A DNA stretch of 64,000 nt from an uncultured Prevotella sp. (GTDB lineage Bacteria > Bacteroidota > Bacteroidia > Bacteroidales > Bacteroidaceae): contig UQJC01000002.1 of assembly GCA_900541335.1 (NCBI GenBank), positions 62,001-126,000 on the forward strand, read 5' to 3'. A program made the position numbers and the translations under genes. Under the pieces are notes generated by a model. It was not told the DNA's origin and ran no database searches. It saw only the letters and a program-made list of their open reading frames with translations. Positions 42,053 to 51,834 of this stretch are shown here, piece after piece; the stretch's first letter is position 1; each line of letters starts with the position of its first letter.

Positions 42053-42274
42053 CAGCGAGCCAAGCAGTCGAAGACACGACCTGAAATGACTTCCGACTCG
42101 CTCTCAGACGGAAATTGCTTCTCCTCTAATTGAGGATCGAAAGCTTGAAAAGACGAAGAGTGGATGAGGTTGAAGCCTTCAAAAACTTCTGGCCTCATCT
42201 ACTCTTCTCTAAACATGTAAACTCATAGACTTTTAAACGGGCATTGGGGAATATGCCCTCTTATCCACACGACA

Positions 42275-43615
42275 ATGAAACTTTGGGAAAAGAACGTGCA
42301 GGTCACGGACGAAATAGACCGCTTTACGGTAGGTCATGACCGCGAATTAGATCGCTACTTAGCTAAATACGATGTACTGGGCTCAATGGCTCACGTCACC
42401 ATGCTTCACCACATTGGCCTGATTGCCGACGAAGAGCTACCCCTACTCCTGGCTGAACTCAAACAGATTTACCAACGGGCAGCAACGGGCGATTTCGTCA
42501 TCGAAGATGATATCGAGGACGTACACTCACAGGTAGAACTCATGCTTACCCGCCGTCTGGGCGATATGGGTAAGAAAATTCACTCGGGACGCTCACGTAA
42601 TGACCAAGTATTGCTCGATTTGAAACTCTTTGCCCGCGATAAACTTCGCGAGGTCGCAGAAGCCCTGCGCAGTCTCTTTGAGGAACTACAGAAACAAAGC
42701 GAACGGTATCAACAGGTCTTGATGCCGGGCTACACCCACTTGCAAGTAGCCATGCCTTCGAGTTTCGGCCTTTGGTTTGGTGCCTATGCAGAAAGCTTAG
42801 CCGATGATTTGCTACTCCTCGAAGCCGCCTACCGCTTGACCAATCGCAATCCCTTGGGATCGGCAGCGGGCTATGGCTCGTCCTTTCCCCTTGACCGCCA
42901 GTTGACAACCGACCTGCTCGGCTTTGATTCAATGAACTACAACGTGGTCTATGCCCAAATGGGACGCGGCAAGATGGAGCGCACCGTTGCTTTTGCCCTT
43001 GCCGGTATTGCTGGTACCGTGGCAAAGTTGGCTTACGATGCCTGCCTCTTCAACTCCCAAAACTTCGGTTTTGTCAAATTGCCCGATGAGTGTACAACCG
43101 GTTCTTCCATCATGCCCCACAAGAAGAACCCCGATGTATTCGAACTGATTCGTGCCCGCATGAACCGTTTGCAAGCCCTTCCTCAAGAGGTCGTACTCAT
43201 TATGAACAACCTGCCCTGTGGTTATTTCCGTGACCTACAGGAACTGAAGGAAGTTTTCATCCCTGCCTTCGACCAACTCATCGACTGTCTGCACATGACG
43301 ACCTATATTATTGAGAAGATGAAGGTAAACGAACACCTTCTTGACGATACCCGCTACGATCTGATGTTCTCTGTCGAGGAAGTCAACCGCCTGGCCGCCG
43401 AAGGTATGCCCTTCCGCGATGCTTATAAAAAGGTAGGACTGGACATTGAAGCGGGAAAGTTCCGTCCGGTAAAGGAAATTCACCACACCCATGCCGGAAG
43501 CATCGGCAACCTCTGTAATCAAGAAGTGGCTGAACGTATGTTACAAACCTGGCAGCGATTTGGCTTTGAGCGCGTAGCGGAAGCTGAACAAAAACTACTG
43601 CAATCTACCAGATAA
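42275..43615 (+). CDS. argH: Argininosuccinate lyase
   Basis: 446 aa fumarase/aspartase-superfamily enzyme catalysing the last step of arginine synthesis (argininosuccinate to arginine and fumarate). The superfamily signature GSSIMPHKKNP starts at residue 276 with the catalytic Ser; HSGRSRNDQV and PGYTHLQVAMP are the other conserved regions. Full length. Other arg genes are not in the window apart from unlinked argS. Confidence 0.95.
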   Translation: MKLWEKNVQVTDEIDRFTVGHDRELDRYLAKYDVLGSMAHVTMLHHIGLIADEELPLLLAELKQIYQRAATGDFVIEDDIEDVHSQVELMLTRRLGDMGKKIHSGRSRNDQVLLDLKLFARDKLREVAEALRSLFEELQKQSERYQQVLMPGYTHLQVAMPSSFGLWFGAYAESLADDLLLLEAAYRLTNRNPLGSAAGYGSSFPLDRQLTTDLLGFDSMNYNVVYAQMGRGKMERTVAFALAGIAGTVAKLAYDACLFNSQNFGFVKLPDECTTGSSIMPHKKNPDVFELIRARMNRLQALPQEVVLIMNNLPCGYFRDLQELKEVFIPAFDQLIDCLHMTTYIIEKMKVNEHLLDDTRYDLMFSVEEVNRLAAEGMPFRDAYKKVGLDIEAGKFRPVKEIHHTHAGSIGNLCNQEVAERMLQTWQRFGFERVAEAEQKLLQSTR

Positions 43616-43708
43616 GTAAGGAATAAGGTTAGGTGGTTATCTAGTTTTTCGCTATTTCGAATAACCTCACAATCCCACAACCTTATAACCCTCAACCCAC
43701 ACAACCGC

Positions 43709-44272
43709 ATGAAGAATCTCCTTCCGGCCTCTCTCCTCCTCATCCTCAGCCTTTGCCTCTCCCTCGTGAACAGCTGTGCTGACGATGTGGAGGATTTATA
43801 TGCCCATCACCGTGCTTTTCTACGTTTCACCCCCGTTACAGCCGTCCATCCACTCTACACGGCACTACAAAATCCGGGGATGTTCTGCCAAATTACCATT
43901 GCCCCCAAGCATTTCCTCTTTCAGAATGCACAAGGTCAAAAAGCCTCTTACCCCATGACGGCACTCGAAGCCTACGGCAGGCCCGAGTGTATTGCCGGTT
44001 TTGTGGTAGGAACGCCTTCTATTCCCGACATGAACATGCAAACTCTCCCCGTTGCTTACGACTTGGTTTGTCCCACCTGTTACGAAAGTTCCGGAAGCAT
44101 TCAGCGTTCCCTTCACTTCGTAGCCAAACGTGGTGAAGAACTCACCTGTGACCGTTGCCACTGTGTCTACGACCTCAGCAACGGAGGGCTGCTCAAAGAG
44201 GGAGAAGGCTGTCCCAAACTGTACCGCTACCGGCTGACCTATGCGGGCGATGTACTGGTCGTTATGAACTGA
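43709..44272 (+). CDS. Putative lipoprotein with four-cysteine, Rieske-like C-terminal domain
   Basis: 187 aa. Lipoprotein signal with lipobox SLVNSC at ~Cys23. The C-terminal part carries CPTC (~residue 129) and CDRCHCVYDLSNGGL (~150), arranged as in Rieske domains (two ligand pairs, the second followed by the YDLxxGG strand), but Cys takes the place of the His ligands. A four-Cys site would suit zinc or a rubredoxin-like/4Fe cluster rather than a Rieske 2Fe-2S centre (inference). No known name. The upstream spacer carries the AACCTTATAACCCTC motif. It precedes a membrane EEP gene by 69 bp. Confidence 0.65.
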   Translation: MKNLLPASLLLILSLCLSLVNSCADDVEDLYAHHRAFLRFTPVTAVHPLYTALQNPGMFCQITIAPKHFLFQNAQGQKASYPMTALEAYGRPECIAGFVVGTPSIPDMNMQTLPVAYDLVCPTCYESSGSIQRSLHFVAKRGEELTCDRCHCVYDLSNGGLLKEGEGCPKLYRYRLTYAGDVLVVMN

Positions 44273-44341
44273 CCCACTCTTTCAACGCAATCCACTATTC
44301 CATAAACATCCCACCCACTTCTACTTCTTGGGCTTCCGCCT

Positions 44342-45427
44342 ATGAAACAACTCCTTTCCATTTTTTGTTGGTTTACCGTCCTCCTTCTATGGGGCTGTGC
44401 GGCTACTGTCTACATCGACCCATCCGATACAAGCAAGTACATCAGCCTCATCGGCTTAGGCTTTCCCTTCTGTGTGTTGTTAGTGGTTGGCACCTTGGTG
44501 TTCTGCCTCGTTTTGCGACTGAAGCAAGCCTTCATTCCCCTGTTCGGCCTGATAGCCTGTTACGGTTCCCTTCGGGATTACTGCCCCATCAACCTCAGTT
44601 CGCCTCCTCCCAAGGGGTGCCTCAAAGTACTGTCTTACAACACCCTGTCGTTTGGCAACTTCCAAAAGAACGAACAGGGCAATGTAGCCATTGCCGACTA
44701 CATTTGTGCCCAACACGCTGACATTGTCTGCCTGCAGGAAGCCGCCTTCTATGGCGAAGAAAATCAGGAAAACATTCAGTCCCTTTTCAGTAAAGAAGGT
44801 TACCATTACCAATGGCATGACTTTTGTGGTGTTATGATGGGCGTAGCCTCCCGTTACCCCATTGCCCGTTATGAAGTAATCTGTCAATCCGAAGGCAACG
44901 GTGCCTGCGCCTTTTACCTTACGCCCTCGCCCCAAGACACCCTGATTGTGGTCAATACCCACCTCGAATCCATGCACTTGTCTTCAGAGGAGCGTAGCCA
45001 CTACCATCAGATTGTTAGAAACCCTGACAAGGCAGATGAAATCACAGGAAAACGTGCCGTTCTCGAAAAGATTGCCACTTCGGGCAGAGACCGCGCGCTC
45101 CAGGTCAATGACCTTACCCAATTTCTCGATCGGAATAAAGGAAGGAAACTGATCTTGATGGGCGATTTCAACGACACCCCTATCTCGTATGCCCATCACG
45201 AAATATGCAGCCGCCTCACGGATGCCTACCGAAGTACAGGCAACGGCATCGGACGTTCGTTTAACAAAGATGCCATCTACGTACGCATTGACAACATCTT
45301 TTGCTCTGAACATTGGAAACCCTTTGCCGCTCACATAGATGCTTCCATCCCGTACTCCGACCATTACCCTATTGCGGCTTATTTACAGCCACAAGAAGGC
45401 AAAGTTTCCAAAGAGGCATTCCATTAA
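44342..45427 (+). CDS. Membrane-anchored endonuclease/exonuclease/phosphatase family protein
   Basis: 361 aa. Three N-terminal hydrophobic segments (~5-25, ~36-58, ~62-76) are followed by an EEP domain facing the periplasm. Motifs are LKVLSYNTLSFG, DIVCLQEAAFYG with the metal-binding Glu, VVNTHLES, LILMGDFNDTP and SDHYPIAAYL. This architecture is common in Bacteroidetes next to rhomboid or lipoprotein genes; the substrate could be a nucleic acid or phospholipid headgroup. Different from the secreted EEP at 3228, which lacks membrane segments. Confidence 0.86.
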   Translation: MKQLLSIFCWFTVLLLWGCAATVYIDPSDTSKYISLIGLGFPFCVLLVVGTLVFCLVLRLKQAFIPLFGLIACYGSLRDYCPINLSSPPPKGCLKVLSYNTLSFGNFQKNEQGNVAIADYICAQHADIVCLQEAAFYGEENQENIQSLFSKEGYHYQWHDFCGVMMGVASRYPIARYEVICQSEGNGACAFYLTPSPQDTLIVVNTHLESMHLSSEERSHYHQIVRNPDKADEITGKRAVLEKIATSGRDRALQVNDLTQFLDRNKGRKLILMGDFNDTPISYAHHEICSRLTDAYRSTGNGIGRSFNKDAIYVRIDNIFCSEHWKPFAAHIDASIPYSDHYPIAAYLQPQEGKVSKEAFH

Positions 45428-45535
45428 TTAGCGTTGAGGAGTTGATGCGTTGAAAGTTTATCCGTCAGGACATCGATTTTCTGTATAAACTCTTCAACCT
45501 TCAGCTTATCAACTGGTTATTAATCGAACGAGTCT
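45428..45535. repeat. Dispersed ~115-bp element, copy D (diverged)
   Basis: Starts near ATTAGCGTTGAGGAGTTGAT and ends TTATTAATCGAACGAGTCT. Arms AGTTGATGCGTTGAAAG and CTCTTCAACCTTCAGCTTAT match the family, but the core CATTGGCTTGA is lost. Confidence 0.6.
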
Positions 45536-45567
45536 AAAGAGTAAACACCGTCTTCACCCAGCTTAGC

Positions 45568-45654
45568 AGCACCGTTCGCCCTCGCTCATCTCCCCTTCGG
45601 GTTGCGCATTCATCCCCCGAATTGCTCCAGATGAGACTTAGGGCGAACGGTGCT
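45568..45654. terminator. Long inverted repeat upstream of gltX
   Basis: AGCACCGTTCGCCCT...CTCATCT (45568-45591) pairs with AGATGAG...AGGGCGAACGGTGCT (45629-45654). It lies upstream of the gltX -7 box, so it probably belongs to the end of the preceding unit. Confidence 0.55.
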
Positions 45655-45703
45655 TCTGTCTTTATACACCTGGCAATCACCAAGCTATATGGATAAAAAA
45701 TCT

Positions 45704-45712
45704 TACTTTTGC
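45704..45712 (+). promoter_or_regulatory. gltX -7 box (TACTTTTGC)
   Basis: TACTTTTGC, 33 nt before the gltX ATG; no clear -33 box. Confidence 0.6.
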
Positions 45713-45745
45713 GCCTAATTAGAAATCAAATTCTCACTCATAGCT

Positions 45746-47260
45746 ATGTCAGAAAGAAAAGTTCGCGTGCGCTTCGCACCCAGTCCCACGGGACCTCTGC
45801 ATATCGGCGGTGTCCGTACTGCCCTCTACAACTACCTCTTTGCCCGTCAGCACGGCGGTGACATGGTGTTCCGCATTGAGGACACCGACTCCAACCGTTT
45901 CGTACCGGGTGCTGAAGATTATATTATTGAGTCTTTCAAGTGGCTCGGCATCGAGTTTGACGAAGGGGTCAGCTTCGGAGGCGAACACGGTCCTTACCGT
46001 CAAAGTGAACGCCGTGACATCTATCGCCAATACGTCAAGCAACTGCTTGATGCAGGCAAGGCTTACATTGCCTTCGATACCCCCGAAGAACTCAACGCCA
46101 AGCGCGAAGCCGTACAAAACTTCCAGTACGATGCCCACACCCGTATGGAGATGCGCAACGCTTTGGTACTCGGTGAAGAAGAAACGCAACGTCTCATTGA
46201 GGCAGGCGAACAGTATGTTGTACGCTTCAAGGTAGAACCGGGCGAAGAAGTTCACGTCAAAGACATCATCCGCGGTGACGTACGCATTATGTCTGACATC
46301 TTGGATGACAAAGTACTTTACAAGAGTGCCGACGACCTCCCCACTTACCACCTTGCCAACATCGTAGATGACCATTTGATGGAAATCTCTCATGTCATCC
46401 GTGGTGAAGAATGGTTGCCCTCTGCTCCCCTCCACGTGTTGCTTTACCGTGCCTTCGGTTGGGCCGACACGATGCCCGAGTTTGCTCACCTGCCGTTACT
46501 TCTTAAGCCCGACGGTAAGGGTAAACTCTCCAAGCGTGACGGTGACCGTCTCGGTTTCCCCGTATTCCCGTTGGAATGGCACGACCCCAAGTCGGGTGAC
46601 ATTTCTTCCGGCTACCGTGAAAGCGGTTACTTGCCCGAAGCTGTCATCAACTTCCTTGCCCTCTTGGGTTGGAATCCTGGAACAGACCAGGAGATTCTCT
46701 CCATGCAGGAACTGATTGAACAATTCGACCTCTCCAAGTGCTCCAAGAGTGGTGCCAAGTTTGACTATGTCAAAGGTCAGTGGTTCAACCGCGAATACAT
46801 CCTCAAGGCAGACGATGCCACCCTCGCTCCGACCCTTGACAAGATTCTCAAGGAAAACGGCATCGAAGCACCCATTGAAAAGGTGGAAGCCGTTGTGGGC
46901 ATGATGAAGATGAAGAAGATCAACTTCATCAAGGAGTTGTGGCCCCTTTGCGACTTCTTCTTTGTGGCTCCTACCTACGATAAGGAGGACAAATTCACCC
47001 GCAAGAACTGGAAGGAAGGAGCTGCAGAAGACATGAAGGAGTTGGCCGATTTGCTTGCCCAACTCGATGACTTCTCTATCGAAAGCCAAAAGGCCGCTGT
47101 AGATGCTTGGGCTGAAGCTGGTGGCAAAAAGCCCTGGAACCCCTGGCGCGTGTGCCTCGTTGGTACAGGCAAGGGGCCGGACATGTACGAATTGGCAGCC
47201 TTCTTAGGAAAAGAAGAAACGCTCCGTCGTATGCATGCAGCCCTTGAAGCGTTGGCCTAA
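45746..47260 (+). CDS. gltX: Glutamyl-tRNA synthetase
   Basis: 504 aa class I synthetase. FAPSPTGPLHIGGVRTALYN carries the HIGH-type motif HIGG at residue 19; the KMSKS loop is KLSKRDGDRLG at residue ~260. The Glu/Gln-specific Rossmann and anticodon-binding domains are complete. The protein lacks the yqeY-type fusion seen in some GlnRS. The gene leads a co-directional series with waaA and two glycosyltransferases, spaced by element-like AAGTTGAAGAGTTGAAG sequence. Confidence 0.96.
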   Translation: MSERKVRVRFAPSPTGPLHIGGVRTALYNYLFARQHGGDMVFRIEDTDSNRFVPGAEDYIIESFKWLGIEFDEGVSFGGEHGPYRQSERRDIYRQYVKQLLDAGKAYIAFDTPEELNAKREAVQNFQYDAHTRMEMRNALVLGEEETQRLIEAGEQYVVRFKVEPGEEVHVKDIIRGDVRIMSDILDDKVLYKSADDLPTYHLANIVDDHLMEISHVIRGEEWLPSAPLHVLLYRAFGWADTMPEFAHLPLLLKPDGKGKLSKRDGDRLGFPVFPLEWHDPKSGDISSGYRESGYLPEAVINFLALLGWNPGTDQEILSMQELIEQFDLSKCSKSGAKFDYVKGQWFNREYILKADDATLAPTLDKILKENGIEAPIEKVEAVVGMMKMKKINFIKELWPLCDFFFVAPTYDKEDKFTRKNWKEGAAEDMKELADLLAQLDDFSIESQKAAVDAWAEAGGKKPWNPWRVCLVGTGKGPDMYELAAFLGKEETLRRMHAALEALA

Positions 47261-47398
47261 GCGATCGCTTGCCCGTTGTGAGTTGAAGAGTTGAAGAAAA
47301 GAGAGTTGAACAGACTGACACAGAAGGTCAGTCAGCTCAGGTTCCTGCCAGGTTACCTGAAGCGAAACAGAACAATTCATTTTTATGCCGTCCGTTCA

Positions 47399-48679
47399 AT
47401 GTCTCGTTTCTTCGACTCCTCAACTCTTTTCCACTTCTACCCATCCCTACTTTCCAACTCCCCTACTGTGTATTCCTTCATTATTTATCTGATGGTCATC
47501 GGTTGCCACATCGCCTCCCTCTTCAACAAGAAGGTGCGACTGATGGTACGCGGACATCACGATACCTGGCGTATCCTGCGCCAACAGATTGGCTCCGACC
47601 GTTATGTTTGGTTTCATGCTGCCTCCCTCGGCGAATTTGAACAGGGTCGTCCGCTTATGGAGAGACTGCGTCGTAAACATCCCGAGAAGAAAATTCTGCT
47701 GACCTTCTTCTCGCCGTCGGGTTACGAAGTACGCAAGAACTACGAAGGGGCAGACGTCATCTGCTACCTTCCACTTGATACACCGCTCAATGCCAAGCGT
47801 TTCATCAAACTGGCACGCCCCGAAGCCGCTTATTTCATCAAGTACGAGTTTTGGCGCAACTACATTGATTACCTTCACCGCGAAGACATCCCCGTCTATA
47901 GTGTTTCCAGTATCTTCCGCCCCAACCAGATATTCTTTCGTTGGTACGGCAAGAACTATGCCCGCGTATTGCACCGCATGACCCACCTCTTCGTACAAAA
48001 CGAAACCTCACGCGAACTGCTTGCTACGTTGGGCGTGAACCACGTGACAGTCGTTGGCGATACACGTATGGATCGCGTCATCGACATCCGCAATGCGGCC
48101 AAGCCCCTTCCCCTTGTTGAGCGTTTTGCCGGTTGCTGGAAAGTCTTGGTTGCGGGTAGTTCCTGGCAACCCGATGAAGACATCATCATCCCCTATTTCA
48201 ACACTCATCCCCACCTCAAACTCGTCTTGGCTCCCCACGTCGTTTCTGAGGAGCATCTCCGACAGATTGAGTCCAAGCTTCAGCGTCCCACCGTACGTTA
48301 CACCGTTGCCACTCCCAAGAGCATTGCCGAGGCCGACTGCCTCATCATTGACTGCTACGGACTTTTGTCCAGCATCTATCGTTATGCAACGATAGCCTAT
48401 GTCGGTGGCGGTTTTGGAGTTGGCATCCACAACGTACCCGAAGCGGCCGTCTACGGAGTTCCCGTGATTATCGGTCCCAACAATCAGAAGTTCCGTGAAG
48501 CCCGTGCCCTCCTAGCCAATGGAGGTTGCCGCGAAATCACCGGAGCAACCGACTTCGAAAAGATTATGACACTTTTCCTTACGGATAAGGAACAACTCCA
48601 ACAGGCTGGCAAAGCCGCCGACGAATACATTCGTCAAAGCGCAGGGGCAACTGACCTCATTTTGGAAACAATGGAATAG
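47399..48679 (+). CDS. waaA: 3-deoxy-D-manno-octulosonic acid (Kdo) transferase
   Basis: 426 aa from the ATG at 47399. Adds Kdo to lipid A at the inner-membrane face. A hydrophobic anchor (YSFIIYLMVIGCHIASLF) is followed by VWFHAASLGEFEQGRPLMER, with the catalytic Glu of the family, LLTFFSPSGYEV, IKYEFWRNYI and VGDTRMDRVI; the C-terminal half has VAYVGGGFGVGIHNVPEAAV and IIGPN. The start is uncertain: GTG at 47468 (VYSFIIYL) gives a protein aligning better with relatives that begin MYS. It heads an LPS-related run with the next two glycosyltransferases. Confidence 0.9.
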   Translation: MSRFFDSSTLFHFYPSLLSNSPTVYSFIIYLMVIGCHIASLFNKKVRLMVRGHHDTWRILRQQIGSDRYVWFHAASLGEFEQGRPLMERLRRKHPEKKILLTFFSPSGYEVRKNYEGADVICYLPLDTPLNAKRFIKLARPEAAYFIKYEFWRNYIDYLHREDIPVYSVSSIFRPNQIFFRWYGKNYARVLHRMTHLFVQNETSRELLATLGVNHVTVVGDTRMDRVIDIRNAAKPLPLVERFAGCWKVLVAGSSWQPDEDIIIPYFNTHPHLKLVLAPHVVSEEHLRQIESKLQRPTVRYTVATPKSIAEADCLIIDCYGLLSSIYRYATIAYVGGGFGVGIHNVPEAAVYGVPVIIGPNNQKFREARALLANGGCREITGATDFEKIMTLFLTDKEQLQQAGKAADEYIRQSAGATDLILETME

Positions 48680-48845
48680 GACCGACCGATCGCTGAGCTC
48701 CCTTATCAGGAGTCGATTGGATGAATCGTATTCCTACCCGCCGTTTAAGAAAAAACGACTCTCCATCTTCCTCAGCCCCTTACCCAACGTTTACAAATAC
48801 CCCTTTTCCCCCATTACTTCGACCAGCTCCATAGCCCCAACTTCC

Positions 48846-50129
48846 ATGAAAGTATTGCTTATCAACACTTCCGACCATACGGGTGGCGCCGCCATCGCAG
48901 CCCTACGCATCCTCCAGGCCTTACAGCATCAAGGAGTAGAAGCCAAACTTCTGTGCCGCGACCGCAACTTGCCCACCTCTCGCACGGACATCATTCAGCT
49001 CCGTTCTACTCCTTGGTTGAAAATGAAGTTTTTCCTGGAACGGTTGGACATCTTTATCCGCAACGGCTTCAAGCGCGAAGGACTCTTTTCCATTGATACG
49101 GGACGTTTCGGTACAGACATCACCCGGCTTCCTGCCTTTCAAGAGGCCGACGTCATCCACTTACATTGGGTCAACCAAGCCATGCTCTCCCTTCAGGATC
49201 TCAAGAAGATTCTTCAAAGCGGCAAGCGCATTGTGTGGACCATGCACGACATGTGGCCCTTCACGGGCATCTGCCACAATGCCGCTGACTGCCTTGCCTG
49301 GAAGGATGAGTGTAAGCAGTGCCCTTTGCTTCCCAAACCGGGAGCCAAAGATCTTTCGACCCGTATCTTCCGTAAAAAGGTCAAGACCTATGCTTGCGGT
49401 AAAATGAGCTTGGTAGGCTGTAGCCAATGGCTTACCCAGTTAGCCCAACAGGCTCCGTTGCTTCAAGGTCATCAAGTCACGAGCATCCCCAATCCCATCG
49501 ACACGACTTTCTATCGTCCCGGAACCAACGAGGGAGAAGATTCACAAGAACAATTACGGGAAGCCCTCGGCCTTCCCGTAGAGAAACGCCTGTTGCTCTT
49601 CACGGCCTTTAAGGTAACAGACCCCAACAAGGGCATTGACTACCTTATCGAAAGCATCACCCTGCTCTGTCAGGAACACCCCGAACTGCGTGACCACATC
49701 GCTATCGTGCTAGCGGGCAAGGAAGCTGAAACGCTAACCAATGCCTTTGCCGTTCCAGCTTACTCCATGGGCTATGTAACGGATGAAGCCAAGATGCGCA
49801 ACCTCTACCAGGCTTGCGACCTGTTGCTCATGCCCACCTTGATGGACAACCTCCCCAATACCATTGTCGAAGCCATGGCTTGCGGCATTCCCTGCGTAGC
49901 CTTCCAGGTTGGCGGTGTTCCCCAGATGATTGACTCGGGAATCAATGGTTTCCTGGCCGCTTACCGCAACAGCCTCGACTTTGCCCACAACATCTACCGG
50001 GCTCTCTATTCACAAAGCTACCCGGCACTCTGTCGCAACGCCCGTTCCAAGGCGGTTGCAGCTTATTCGGAGAAAGCAGTAGCTGACAAGTATATCCAAC
50101 TCTATAGGGCTGAGGGCAACCCGCATTAG
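48846..50129 (+). CDS. Glycosyltransferase family 4 (group 1)
   Basis: 427 aa GT-B enzyme. The N-terminal domain begins MKVLLINTSDHTGGAAIAAL with the acceptor-side GGAA loop; the C-terminal donor domain contains TDPNKGIDYLIESI and the EX7E motif in NTIVEAMACGIPCVAFQVGG. It resembles WcaC/WbuB-type transferases of surface polysaccharide. The ATG at 48846 is preferred to 48717 because the extra N-terminal residues are low-quality. Next to waaA and a GT2, so LPS or O-glycan assembly is likely. Confidence 0.9.
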   Translation: MKVLLINTSDHTGGAAIAALRILQALQHQGVEAKLLCRDRNLPTSRTDIIQLRSTPWLKMKFFLERLDIFIRNGFKREGLFSIDTGRFGTDITRLPAFQEADVIHLHWVNQAMLSLQDLKKILQSGKRIVWTMHDMWPFTGICHNAADCLAWKDECKQCPLLPKPGAKDLSTRIFRKKVKTYACGKMSLVGCSQWLTQLAQQAPLLQGHQVTSIPNPIDTTFYRPGTNEGEDSQEQLREALGLPVEKRLLLFTAFKVTDPNKGIDYLIESITLLCQEHPELRDHIAIVLAGKEAETLTNAFAVPAYSMGYVTDEAKMRNLYQACDLLLMPTLMDNLPNTIVEAMACGIPCVAFQVGGVPQMIDSGINGFLAAYRNSLDFAHNIYRALYSQSYPALCRNARSKAVAAYSEKAVADKYIQLYRAEGNPH

Positions 50130-50134
50130 GGGAT

Positions 50135-50340
50135 CAGATTATCCGTTGAAAAGTCGAAGGTTGAAAGGTTGAAAAGTCAAGAAGTCGAGAAGTTGAGAAG
50201 TTGAAGGTCAATCAGTCGATGTTGAAAGTCATTGGCTTGTTGAATAAACTCCAAACTCCTAAACTTTAAACTCCTAAACCTATAAACTCTAAGTTCCCAA
50301 ACTGATAGACTCTAAGCTCATAAACTCCTAAACTCATATA
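50135..50340. repeat. Dispersed element, copy E (expanded)
   Basis: A run of AGTTGAGAAGTTGAAGG-type units, the family core AAAGTCATTGGCTTGTTGAA, then a run of AAACTCCTAAACTTTAAACT-type units. It is longer than other copies through slippage of the short arms. It fills the gap between the two glycosyltransferase genes. Confidence 0.7.
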
Positions 50341-50372
50341 CCCTCCTAACTCCCTCTCAAACACCCCTCCTC

Positions 50373-51155
50373 ATGCCTCCGCTTAAAATTACCGTCGCCA
50401 CCGTGACCTACAACGCCGGAAAACTCATCGGCCGTACCATTGAAAGTGTAGAACGCCAGACTTATCCGCACGTAGAACACCTTATTGTCGACGGAAACTC
50501 TCAAGACGACACACTCGAACACATACACCACTACCAGGAACGCAACAGCATTGCTGCCGTTCCCCACGAAATAGCCTGTATCAGCGAACCCGACGAAGGA
50601 CTCTATGACGCCATGAACAAAGCCATCGACATGGCTACAGGCGACTACATTCTCTTTCTCAATGCCGGCGACTGTCTGCATGACTCCGACACGCTCGCAC
50701 ATATAGCCCAGGCAGTTCCCGACAACCGCAACTTACCCGCAGTTATCTACGGACATACCAATCTTGTCGACGAACAAGGCACTTTCCTGCGTCGTCGTCG
50801 ATTGGCCCCACCTGCTCACCTCACTTGGCGTTCCTTCAAGAACGGTATGTTGGTATGCCACCAGGCCTTCTTTGCCCGCTTAGATTTGGCAAAGAAGATT
50901 CATTACAACCGCAATTACCGTTTTTCTGCCGACTTTGACTGGTGCATCCGCATCATGCGTGAAGGAAGCCGCCGTGCCCTCCCTTTGGTCAATGCCCATA
51001 TCGTTGTAGCAGACTACCTCAACGAGGGAATGACAACCCGCAACCACAAAGCCTCGTTGCGCGAACGCTTCCACATCATGACTGTACATTACGGCCTTAT
51101 CACCACCCTCTTCCGCCATGCTTGGTTTGTCGTAAGAAGTCTGACGAAGAAGTGA
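50373..51155 (+). CDS. Glycosyltransferase family 2
   Basis: 260 aa GT-A enzyme. KITVATVTYNAGKLIGRTIE at the N-terminus, HLIVDGNSQDDTLEHI (nucleotide-binding Asp), SEPDEGLYDAMNKAIDMATG and ILFLNAGD with the metal-binding D-x-D-like region. Matches the WcaA/WcaE-like subgroup that adds sugars to surface polysaccharide. No membrane segment. Confidence 0.9.
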   Translation: MPPLKITVATVTYNAGKLIGRTIESVERQTYPHVEHLIVDGNSQDDTLEHIHHYQERNSIAAVPHEIACISEPDEGLYDAMNKAIDMATGDYILFLNAGDCLHDSDTLAHIAQAVPDNRNLPAVIYGHTNLVDEQGTFLRRRRLAPPAHLTWRSFKNGMLVCHQAFFARLDLAKKIHYNRNYRFSADFDWCIRIMREGSRRALPLVNAHIVVADYLNEGMTTRNHKASLRERFHIMTVHYGLITTLFRHAWFVVRSLTKK

Positions 51156-51296
51156 GAATCGTAAGGTGCAGAAATTGAGATCGTTAAAGCTGGAAGCAAA
51201 GCCCATACGCTATGGACAAAGTGTCATCCCCTTCGGGACTACTCTTTAACTCACCACACTTCAACTCATCCCATCAACGCTTCAACTCCCCCTCCC

Positions 51297-51749
51297 ATGG
51301 ACTTTTATCTTTGGGCTTCCGCCCGTTGTTCCACTCAAGAATGCTGTCCCTCCGACATCGCTTCGAAGTTGAAGACCAAAGGAGCGACCTCTGAGGAAAT
51401 CGAGGACATTCTCCACCGCTTAGAAGCCGAAGGTTTCCTCAACGAAGACCGCTTTGCCCAGGCTTTTACCAATGACAAAGCCCGCTTCGATGGGTGGGGA
51501 CGCATTAAAATACGCTACTCACTCCGGCAGAAAGGCATCTCCGAATCGGCTATCGACGAAGCACTCAGCAACCTCTCCGAAACGGACTACCTCAACCGCC
51601 TGCTCGACTTTATTCAGTCTAAGCGGCGCACAACCCGAGGCGACTCGCCTTATGCCATCCGGCAAAAGATAGCCCGTTCGGCCATCACCCGAGGCTACGA
51701 GCCCCCCTTAGTGTTTAAAGCATTGGAGTTGGAAGAATACGAAGACTAA
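51297..51749 (+). CDS. recX: Regulatory protein RecX
   Basis: 150 aa, all-helical three-repeat protein that binds and modulates RecA filaments. Diagnostic segments are LEAEGFLNEDRFAQAFTND, WGRIKIRYSLRQKGIS and IRQKIARSAITRGYEPPLVF. recA itself is not in the window. The 90 bp before it hold AACTC-rich spacer related to the dispersed element. Confidence 0.88.
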   Translation: MDFYLWASARCSTQECCPSDIASKLKTKGATSEEIEDILHRLEAEGFLNEDRFAQAFTNDKARFDGWGRIKIRYSLRQKGISESAIDEALSNLSETDYLNRLLDFIQSKRRTTRGDSPYAIRQKIARSAITRGYEPPLVFKALELEEYED

Positions 51750-51834
51750 GAGAGCGCTTTCTCCCGCGCCCCCTTGGCCTGCCAACAACCTTCCCTCCTG
51801 CGAACAATATCTAACCCTACTAAATCTTAACACG

